Part shown: one piece after another, positions 56,683 through 64,000 of the stretch | How the letters are laid out: each line of letters begins with the position of its first letter | Numbering within the stretch: position 1 is the stretch's first letter | Assembly: GCA_029204225.1 (NCBI GenBank) | Contig: CM055103.1 | Location: forward strand, 20,650,709-20,714,708 | Direction: 5' to 3' | Length of the DNA: 64,000 bases | From: Diphasiastrum complanatum | Lineage: Eukaryota > Streptophyta > Lycopodiopsida > Lycopodiales > Lycopodiaceae | Notes under the pieces: generated by a model | The model's input: only the letters and a program-made list of their open reading frames with translations | What the model was told of the DNA's origin: nothing | Databases searched by the model: none | Program-made: the position numbers and the translations under genes

Positions 56683-57270
56683 TTGTGTTTCAGGTTTTGA
56701 AGGAAGCAATCACATCTATCAATGATTTGGAGAAGATATCAATGCTAGAGCATGCTAGATTGGATTCTACACCAAAATCAAGTTTCTTGCATATGTAGAT
56801 TGGATCTTTTGTAGACCAAAACTCTATTTAGGTTTATATTATTGATCAATCTAATTTCTCACATTACTTATTGGATTTGGCTTATTTTTAGATTATTAGA
56901 AAAGCCTAAGTGGTGGCTACAAGATTGCATATCAAGTTATTGGCAATTGCATGTAGATTTTGAAATAATCAATTTTTTGTGATTTTGTCAAAATCCTAAT
57001 TTTGATTGAATCTCTAGATTTTGTGGTTACTGAACTTCATTTGAGTGTGTTTCAATCTTAGGAAGTGGGAAGAGTCATTAGATTGAGGATAGATCATAGG
57101 TTGATCAAGATTTTACTATTCTATGTGTTGATTTGCTTGGTATAAGTGCTAGAAGAGAATTGAGAAGTTTCATATCTTTGTGATTTCCTTTTGAAAAAAA
57201 TTGTTATTGTTCAAATGAGTGCTTTGTGCATTGAAACAGGTTGAAAGAGAGGATCGGGTCATTTCTACAT
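56683..57270 (+). other. Untranslated leader of Copia L
   Basis: About 590 bp without coding between primer site and gag. Confidence 0.6.
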
Positions 57271-57791
57271 GGCTACATCAAGTGGAGTCATGTTGCAAGC
57301 CAATGATAGGCTTACCTCAAGTAACTATTCATTGTGGAAATTGAGGATGGAATCACTTCTTGAGATGAATGATGTTTTGGATATTGTTGTAGGTTTGGCC
57401 AACAACACAACCAAATCAAGTGAGGTATGACAAGAGGGCCAAAAGGGCTCTACACATGATAAAGATGAATGTTACCAATAACCTTCTTAAGGAAGTTGGT
57501 AAGAGCACTCCATCAAAGGATGCTTGGGATTCATTGAAGAAGCTTTATGAATTCAAGTCTACTTCTAGAGTGTTGACTCTAAGATGGCAAATATTTTCTT
57601 GTTTGCAAAAGAGTGAAGAAAGTCCCAATACTTTTATTTTGAGAGTGAAAGCATTGATTGATGAGTTAGCTTGCATTGATGAAAGCATTAAGGAAGGAGA
57701 GCTTGTTGAAGTGATTCTTAATGGATTGTTGGATGCTCATGCTAAAATTGTTCAAGGACACTTTGCAAGTGAGTGCTACAAGAAGAAGTGA
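57271..57791 (+). pseudogene. Gag of Copia L, with internal deletion
   Basis: ATG at about 57271 starts MATSSGVMLQANDRL, NYSLWKLRMESLLEMNDVLD. A frameshift near 57415 leads into ALHMIKMNVTNNLLKEVGKS, KDAWDSLKKLYEFK, RVKALIDELACIDESI and EVILNGLLDAHAKIVQ. There the sequence jumps to GHFASECYKKK: the variable gag tail and the first two cysteines of the zinc knuckle are missing. A TGA closes the frame at 57789. Confidence 0.85.
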
Positions 57792-58492
57792 GATCAAGGA
57801 GACAAGAAAGATGATGTTACTCTTGATGAGGATGTTCAAGATGCAAATGATGATGCTTTTGTGATCTCTTCATGTATGCTTGCTAATGGTGGAGATCTAG
57901 ATCCATGGTGGATTGATAGAGGAGCAAGTTCACACATGACTTTTCACAAAGAGTACTTCACTTCTTTGTTGGCATATGGAGATGACAAGAGGGTGATCTA
58001 CACGGCCAATGACGGTGAGTGTGCAATCAAAGGGATTAGCACAATTCCTATTTCTCTGTCTACAAATAGGAATGTTCATTTGGAGGATGTTTTGTTCATT
58101 CCATCTATTACCAAGAATTTGCTTAGTGTGAGTAAATTGCTAAGTAAAGGCCTCAAAGTTGAGTTTGATGGAGATGTCTGTATGATCAAAAGGAAGGATA
58201 TCTTGATTGCAAAAGATAAAAGGCAAGAGAAGTTGTTCAAACTAGATGCTTGTGTTATTGCTAACCAAGTTGGATATGTTGCAAGAGATCTATTCAAGAG
58301 GTTTGGCATATAAGGATGGGACATCTCAATCTTCAAGTCATTGGAGGTAATGGCTAGAAAGCAAGTGTTGATTAGTCTTCCAAATTCCTTAAAAAGTATC
58401 AATCATGTTTGTGAGTCTTGTGCTTTGTCAAAATCACATAGACTACCTTATACTAGATCTACAAAGCCTTTTCAGGTTCTACATTCGGATAT
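57792..58492 (+). pseudogene. Protease and integrase start of Copia L
   Basis: The protease active site reads WWIDRGASSHMTFH; the Ser/Thr of D-S/T-G is Arg, which would be expected to destroy activity. The rest of the domain is in order (KNLLSVSKLLSKGLKVEFDG). After a stop at 58311, shifted frames give RMGHLNLQ and CESCALSKSH of the integrase zinc domain. The coding ends at HSDIV where the J LTR begins. Confidence 0.85.
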
Positions 58493-59297
58493 TGTTGGGG
58501 GTATTCTCAAAAAAGTGTAAATAAATAAAATGTGTTGCAAGGGCATGGCATCCTGCGCGTATAAGCCCATGGCCCAATGATCACGCAAGCCTAAGTGTAA
58601 ATAAAATAAAATAGACTTGGGCCTTTGAATTAAAATAAAACTAGAGGCCCAAAGTCATTTTTAAACTTAGAGATTACTTTTTAGAGTTGGGTCCAAATTG
58701 AAATTCGCATGAATCTTGTGAATTTCAATGTACTTTTTATGGACCCTTGGATCAAGTTGGGACCAAGATGAATGGATAGGATCACTGTGAATATAATGCC
58801 AATAGGATTGAGGGGCAAGGGCCTTTCCCATTATATAAAAAGACACCATATGTACACTATTCTCATGCTTAATAGAGAGGATGAGACTCTATCATTTGAA
58901 GAGCTCAAGCATCCTCATTTGCTAATCAATCTTGCATATGCTATTGTTGTGATTGCTTGTTATTTTCATTTCCCATGCTTTTTGGTTTATGCTAGTTAAG
59001 GTTTTTCCATAAGCAATGACATTGAGCATTTGAGCTAACCTCCATCTCATCTCTCTCTCTTTCTCTCTTCTCCTTCTCCTCCTCCTTCTATTCTATCCTC
59101 TCTCTTCACCCAAAATCATGATGAAGTTAGTGTAGGAAGAGTAGAGTTAGAGTGAGTAGTGTTAGTGGAGGCAGAGTTAGATGCAAAGTAGGAAACTAAC
59201 TAAAATTAGCATCTATGCATATCTAGGTACCTATCCAATGATCTAACCCTTGTTGATAGGCAGAAGGGCTATACTACGCAAGATCTTTGACCCTACA
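58493..59297 (+). repeat. 5' LTR of Gypsy J
   Basis: TGTTGGGGGTATTC... to ...TTTGACCCTACA, 805 bp. It contains a TATA box at 58832 and a T/C-rich stretch near 59050-59100. A diverged solo copy is at 42859-43590. Confidence 0.8.
58832..58840 (+). promoter_or_regulatory. TATA box in the J LTR
   Basis: TATATAAAA in the middle of the LTR, the position expected for the element's own promoter. The solo LTR K has CTATAAGAA at the matching place. Confidence 0.6.
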
Positions 59298-59298
59298 G

Positions 59299-59316
59299 TG
59301 GCGCCGATACCGGGGA
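59299..59316 (+). other. Primer-binding site of Gypsy J
   Basis: TGGCGCCGATACCGGGGA, one base after the LTR. It starts with the TGGCGCC common to many plant Gypsy elements and differs from the tRNA-Met sites of the other elements here. I do not name the tRNA. Confidence 0.8.
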
Positions 59317-60420
59317 TAGGTTTTCACTAACCAGTTTAGCTGCATTTTAGCTATTTTTCTTGTTTTTTAGAGTAGTTTTAGGTAGATTTTTGGGAGTTTA
59401 GAGTTAGTTTTCTGTTTTTTTGTGTTTGGACTGTTCACAGCTAGCGGAGGAGGTGTGAGAAGGTGGAGGAGGCCCTGAACAGCCTCTAACGGCTTGAAAC
59501 CCAAATCAACCAGCCAAAAAAACCCAAAAAAACACACCAATCTGTATTTTTGGAGGGAAGAAGAGCCTAAAATCTCATCAGATTTTTATATCTCCAAAAC
59601 CAGTGTGAATTAACCCTTGCATGACTGGTAGCAGCTCCAGGAAACTCTCCCAGACCTGCATAGAAGCCTTCGAGAGTTAGTTCCAAGCAGATTGTAAAAA
59701 TCAGAGAAAAATCATAAAAAATTCAAAAAAACCTTGAAAAAATCCAAAAAAATTCAAATCTTCATACGAACTCTTGCAGAGCCCTCTGAAGTTCCATCTC
59801 AGTGACACCAGGACACATAGAAGCTTGCGAGAGTTAGTTTGATGTCTAAGTGTCTGTGCGAGAGTTCCCAGTGAAAAAAAGACGGGAAAGTATCAGTGAA
59901 CCCTCGCAGACACCAAAATTTTCAGTTCCAGTGGGCAAGAACTCTCGCAGAGGATTCTAAAACTCCATCTCAAAGAGATCAGGACACAGAAGAGCTTGCA
60001 AGAGTTAGTTTGATTCCAATGAGCAGAAAATTGGATTTAAGTGCTAAAAAATCACTAAAAAGTGAAGAATTAGCAAATCCTTCTAGTAAGAACTCTCACA
60101 GACCCTCTTAATTGATTCAGAATGGTAATTTCCATCAGTGATGAAGCCTGCGAGAGTTAGTTTTGAGATTTGGTGAAGATCAAGCCAAAAAAGTGGTTTT
60201 GAACCCTTGTAAATAGTGTAAATTTTCACTTGTTGCAAGAGTTAACTCTCGCAGAGAATTCTATAGTGAGATCTGACCCACATCCAGCTACTGTGAGCCT
60301 TGCAAAAGTTACTTCCCAAAGATCTGAGAGATATCATGTTTTTTATCTACAAAAATAACTAAAGGACCCTCGCACAGCCAACCCTCACACAAGAGAACCC
60401 TCGCAGACTAGATGAGTCAA
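59317..60420 (+). repeat. Leader of Gypsy J with an array of inverted-repeat units
   Basis: Noncoding leader containing about five degenerate units of roughly 80-170 bp between 59640 and 60260. Each has AACTCTCGCA (or a one-base variant) followed about 20-60 bp later by TGCGAGAGTT, its reverse complement, often with GTTAGTTTGA after it. Pairs: 59643/59672, 59769/59826, 59940/59997, 60091/60149. At 60233-60253 the two halves abut as one palindrome (TGCAAGAGTTAACTCTCGCA). Further half-sites lie at 59857, 59899, 60297 and 60395. Confidence 0.75.
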
Positions 60421-61853
60421 AAGATCTGCATTAGATCCAGCTACTGTCAAAATCACAGGTCAATCAGTGCAAGGAGTAAAAAGTTATCAAGGAAAAACCA
60501 CCATAAAAGGCCTAAAATTCACTTCCGGATCAAATTGATCAGATCCTTAAAGATCCTGACAGCATCCTACTGTATAAGCAAGATCCAGTCACTTTGGAAC
60601 CCACCATCGGATGAATCTGAGATTGGGACGATCAATAGCACGAAGGATAGAAAATCAAGCACCACACCCTCCCAGATTAGCAGTTGTGCAACAAGAGGCA
60701 GAATCGGAACCAGCACCAATGGATCCAATGGGCCAACTCATACCTATCGCTCCCTTGCAAGCAGTCCGAAGAGCACCATGGATGGAAATACCAAAATAAG
60801 ATGGATCATCAGATCCCATCCGATTCCTCCAGATCTACGAGCAAGCTTGTGAAATCTACGGCGAACGTACACCTGCAGAAAAGCTGATGTTGTTCCCTAT
60901 GCCCCTATTGGCAGTGGCTCAGGATTGGTTTTTCAACCTATTAGAGGAAGAAAAATCTACCTGGGAAGTGATTAAAGCGGCTTAAACCAAGAAAAGTTCC
61001 TGGAAGACCTGTTTCTCCTGCTGAGCAAAGTCAAGATGGGAAAACAAGAAAGGGTCAGGGACTATATTGAATGTATGGTGTTCAGTGTGCACACAAAACC
61101 ATACAGCAAACGAGTGTCCAGTCCTAAAGCAAAATCTGAGTTTGACACATAGATTCTGCCATTTGTGCAATGCAACATCGCACAATACGGCATTTTGCTC
61201 GTTTTTTGGATTGTTCAATAGAAGAGAAGTCCTTATCAGACTTCTTATCCTTACCATCAAGGGGCACCCAATGCGGCACCAAGGTACGGCGCATCGAATC
61301 AACAATAGCGTATGGCCTTACCTGCACCACCAGGGCCAACGAATCAACAAGTGGCCCATGTAAACCTGACAGTAGCAGAACCAGAGATTCTAATGCCACC
61401 TCAACCTGAGCAGCAGCAATGGTACAGACCAGAGGAACCATTTATAAATCCTATCATAAATGAATATGTTGCAGCCTATGCAGCTCACACTCAGCGTCAA
61501 GACGGAAGAAACTACTGTTGTTTCGGATGCGATGAAGGACACATAATTGCAGAATGTCCCTACAAGGGACAATATACATCCTTCTGCCAGAAATGCTGTT
61601 ATGGACACTGTTTCAAGAACTGTCCATTTAAACCTGGAACCAGTGCACCTCTCAACTTCATTGTGATACAACAACCAACAATTCCAGCAGGGATGCCCTT
61701 GGAAAGACACCTATTCCACGCTCCTGTGTTAGTCGTCACGCGAATACAGAAGAGGAAGGAAGTGGCTTTCTCACCACCACCCTCGGTCACTGACAACCAA
61801 CCCTCAACTACAGCGCCATATTTAAATGTGAGGGAAGAAAGAAGACAATACTA
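60421..61853 (+). pseudogene. Gag of Gypsy J, frameshifted, four zinc knuckles
   Basis: Gag-core sequence appears at about 60810-60980 (YEQACEIYGERTPAEKLMLF, LLAVAQDWFFNLLEEEKSTW). A stop and frame changes lie near 60985. Then come CSVCTQNHTANEC (about 61072-61110) and CHLCNATSHNTAFC (about 61160-61200). In another frame CFGCDEGHIIAEC and CQKCCYGHCFKNC lie at about 61520-61620. All four fit Cys-x2-Cys-x3/4-His-x4-Cys. The N-terminal frame before 60800 could not be fixed. Confidence 0.7.
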
Positions 61854-62943
61854 GAAATAAAGACATTGGGTACAGAAAGCACAAGCGGAGGAAAAAGAGC
61901 AAGAAAGGGACAATTCCACGGAACCTCCATTTGGCGTCGAACGGGAACCGCAAGTGGGCTCACCACTGCGCACTGATCAGAATGATTGGTTGCACCAACA
62001 TGAACCACCTTCTCACATGTTAGAGCCCAAGGAACCATGCACTGAAAGGCACACACTTTTATTGTCAAGCCGTATTAGTTTACCACTCGGAGAACTACTG
62101 CGGATTGCACCACAAGTGAAAAGCCTTCTAGCTGAATGGGCCAAAGCAGATGAGGAGCAAGTAGCGCCTGAGCCCATATATTGTACGGACTATGAAGAAA
62201 CAAGTAACGTCCTCCACATCGGAGCAGCATGGGAAAGTGAGAAACACAACATCACTTTGCCAATCAAACACAAGAGATACGAGGACGAGACAGTTATAGT
62301 AGATGGAGGATCAGGTGTCAATTTGATCTCCACTACTTTGTATGAAAAATGGGGTTTACAAGGGTTGAAACCAGCAAGATTCGCCATCAAGCTAGCGGAT
62401 CAATCCTGTGTGAAACCAAAAGGTGTAGTTGTTGATATTCCTATAAGAATAGCAGGCATGTAGTTTGTGATTACTTTTGTAGTCATGGATATACCTGAAT
62501 CTCCAACTGCATATCGTGTTTTACTGGGAAGACCATGGTTGAGGACTACGCAAGTAGTACACAACTGGGGTACGGGAAAACTCACCTTTGAGAACAGAGA
62601 ACATGCTGCAAAGGTTGATCCAACCACATGGGCGGTGAAACCTATTGCACCCAAGGCTGATGACGGATCATCCACGACAGATCACACGATTGATCGCCCA
62701 AGGCTAGCCAAGGGAGGTCACTATGATTCAGAAACGGATGTCGTGAGATGGACGGATGCATTAGCAACTATTGACTGTTGGACATGTCAATATGAATCAG
62801 ATCTGGAACCCAGTACATCTTCACCCAAATGTTACACTATGGACACACCAATCACATTTGGGGTGAATATGATAAACGTAGCATGGTTGTCAGCGGAACC
62901 TATTGAGAACCCAGTGGATGATGATTTAGTCCCTGGCAACATG
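61854..62943 (+). pseudogene. Aspartic protease region of Gypsy J
   Basis: The frame 61954-62463 leads into the retropepsin active site VIVDGGSGVNLIS (about 62290-62330). D-G-G in place of D-S/T-G is, as I recall, common in plant Tat/Ogre-type proteases, so it need not be a defect. It continues with LYEKWGLQGLKPARFAI and GVVVDIPIRIAGM. A TAG at 62461 interrupts. The frame resumes with FVVMDIPESPTAYRVLLGRP and VHNWGTGKLTF. It ends in an acidic linker (EPIENPVDDDLVPGNML) at 62949. Confidence 0.8.
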
Positions 62944-63548
62944 CTCTAACTTATAATAAGGAGATTGAGTTGATTGATGAGCAGGTCCTACACCACATGG
63001 ACCCAGATCATTACGGAACCAAGAAAGTACCAGCTCAACCACTGCAAAAGTCTGCTATGGCGAAGGTCTCAAGGATCGATCCACCCAAGGCACCTGCAAA
63101 TAAGAAGAATCAGTTGAAGCAGCACTACAACCAAGTGATCCGATGGAGTTATCTACCCAAAGAGGCGATAGCTATAGTGGATGTTGATATTCGCAACCAT
63201 GAGGCGAATATCACGGCAGTCCTGATGAAAGACAACAAGGATGAATCCACTAAAATGACAAAAAAGAGCAAAAAGAAGGTGTTGGATTCCTTGAAGTCAA
63301 TCAAGATAGACTCAGATACAGCGTGATCTTCTACACAGGTGACAGAAAATCAAAAAATGACCAGTTGGGCCAAGATCAATATGCTGAAGGAGGAATCTCG
63401 ACGAGCTCCAGTTCACGAGATGCTTGAGACTTTCAAAAATTATACCTTGGACGACGTCGTAATAATGATTCCACAAGCCCAGCGAGAACTTGATTAAAAT
63501 TAGGCACCAGCGAAACAAGTCTTCGAGGGACCTACGTGAACATAGCCG
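62944..63548 (+). pseudogene. Linker between protease and RT of Gypsy J
   Basis: The open frame 62970-63326 is lysine-rich with no domain that I know (NQLKQHYNQVIRWSYLPKEA, KKSKKKVLDSLKSIKIDS). Several stops follow up to 63500. The position corresponds to the variable linker of Gypsy polyproteins. Confidence 0.5.
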
Positions 63549-64000
63549 ATGAACCTTGCCAAGCCAATTGAAGAAGAAAAGATAGTGCATGTGGGAGAGC
63601 AGTTAACACCCACACAGTTCAAGAGACTACAATCGTTGTTGGTGAAATATAAAGACTGTTTTGCCTGGAGTTATAGTGATCTGAAGGGCATTCCACCAAC
63701 AGTAGTCCAACACACCATACCCTTGGTGGACGGAGCAGTTCCCAAGGTAAGCCATTACTACCGCTGCAACCCAAATTATACTGAACTGATCAAGCAGGAG
63801 TTGCAAAAGCTGATGGATGCAGATTTCATCTATAAAATCGAACACACATAATGGGTATCGCCTATAGTTATAGTACCCAAGAAGAACGGCAAAATGTGGA
63901 TTTGTGTGAATCTGAAGGCGCTAAATGCAGTCACCAAAAAGGATCATTTTTCTTTACCATTTACGAAAAGTGTCCTCGACAGAGTAGCTGGCGTCAAAGC
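63549..64000 (+). pseudogene. Reverse transcriptase N-terminus of Gypsy J
   Basis: KRLQSLLVKYKDCFAWSYSD, HTIPLVDGAVPKVSHYYRCN and ELIKQELQKLMDADFIYKIE, then a TAA at 63849. The frame continues in phase with WVSPIVIVPKKNGKMWICVN and LKALNAVTKKDHFSLPFTKS, the first RT blocks. The window ends before the YVDD-type palm motif, so the state of the rest is unknown. Confidence 0.9.

Larger units (their letters stand above)
56106..58492 (+). mobile_element. 5' part of Copia element L
   Basis: LTR (56106-56670), primer site (56671-56682), leader, gag, protease and the integrase start. At 58493 the LTR of Gypsy J begins, exactly inside the integrase motif VLHSDIV, so J inserted into L. The rest of L would lie beyond J, outside the window. 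Confidence 0.85.
58493..64000 (+). mobile_element. Gypsy element J (5' half; continues beyond the window)
   Basis: 805-bp LTR, TGGCGCC primer site, long leader with repeat units, gag with four CCHC motifs, aspartic protease and the start of RT. The primer site and long leader are like Athila/Tat-type plant elements; the lineage is not certain. Stops at 62461 and 63849 and frame changes in gag show that this copy is inactive. Inserted into Copia L; GATAT (58488-58492) would be the left target copy. Confidence 0.85.

Noticed and set aside
59606-60420. Possible CRISPR-like or satellite array
   Set aside because: Units are irregular and degenerate with short inverted pairs, and the context is a retroelement leader in a plant nucleus.
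1-64000. tRNA or rRNA genes
   Set aside because: None seen. All tRNA-like matches are the short primer sites of retroelements.

Overview
This is a stretch of a land-plant nuclear genome, roughly 60% A+T. It is built mostly from broken, nested transposable elements around one intact host gene. Plant origin is shown by a spliced amino acid permease of the plant AAP family, by Copia and Gypsy elements with plant-type primer sites, and by short GT-AG introns of about 100-250 bp. The lineage cannot be fixed from the sequence. The transposase-like and methylase-like families at 44-54 kb remind me of seed-free plants or gymnosperms, but that is memory, not evidence.

Layout. 1-1.5 kb: nothing recognised. 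1.5-10.3 kb: three Copia pieces (an RT scrap, a 5' LTR plus gag start, and a minus-strand element C). Element C's gag is split by a 2.4-kb TA-flanked element containing a 560-bp-arm palindrome. 11.7-21.0 kb: an odd minus-strand retroelement (E) with an LTR and tRNA-Met primer site at its 5' end, unrecognised proteins and a poly(A)-like 3' end. Inside E sit a 340-bp MITE and a 4.4-kb Copia (A) that has lost integrase and half of RT. 21.0-30.3 kb: a Copia scrap (F), then a coding-free LTR element (H) whose 3' LTR is interrupted by a deleted Gypsy (G). H's interior holds a second large inverted repeat.

30.3-37.5 kb: intergenic DNA and the AAP-type permease at 34.4-36.9 kb. It has seven exons and 486 codons with no lesion, and it is the only gene here that looks functional. 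37.6-43.6 kb: a LINE RT scrap, a transposase exon, a Copia integrase scrap, a frameshifted Copia (I) and a solo LTR (K). 44.1-48.6 kb: a minus-strand, multi-exon pseudogene ending in a DNA-methylase-like SAM-binding motif. A Copia fragment lies in one of its introns and a 1.6-kb insertion with a 20-bp target duplication lies in another. 49.6-50.9 kb: low-complexity DNA and a permuted receptor-kinase scrap. 51.5-54.4 kb: a Mutator-like transposase-like gene whose N- and C-terminal halves lie head to head. 56.1-64 kb: the 5' half of a Copia (L), interrupted by a Gypsy (J) with a TGGCGCC primer site. J carries an array of inverted-repeat units in its leader, four zinc knuckles, protease and the start of RT, and runs off the window.

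Most coding in the window therefore serves, or once served, transposition. Nearly every element has deletions, stops or frameshifts, so present mobility would need help in trans. Insertion order can be read from the nesting: Copia A and the MITE are younger than E; G is younger than H; J is younger than L; the TA element is younger than Copia C; Copia M and the 1.6-kb insert are younger than the methylase-like gene.
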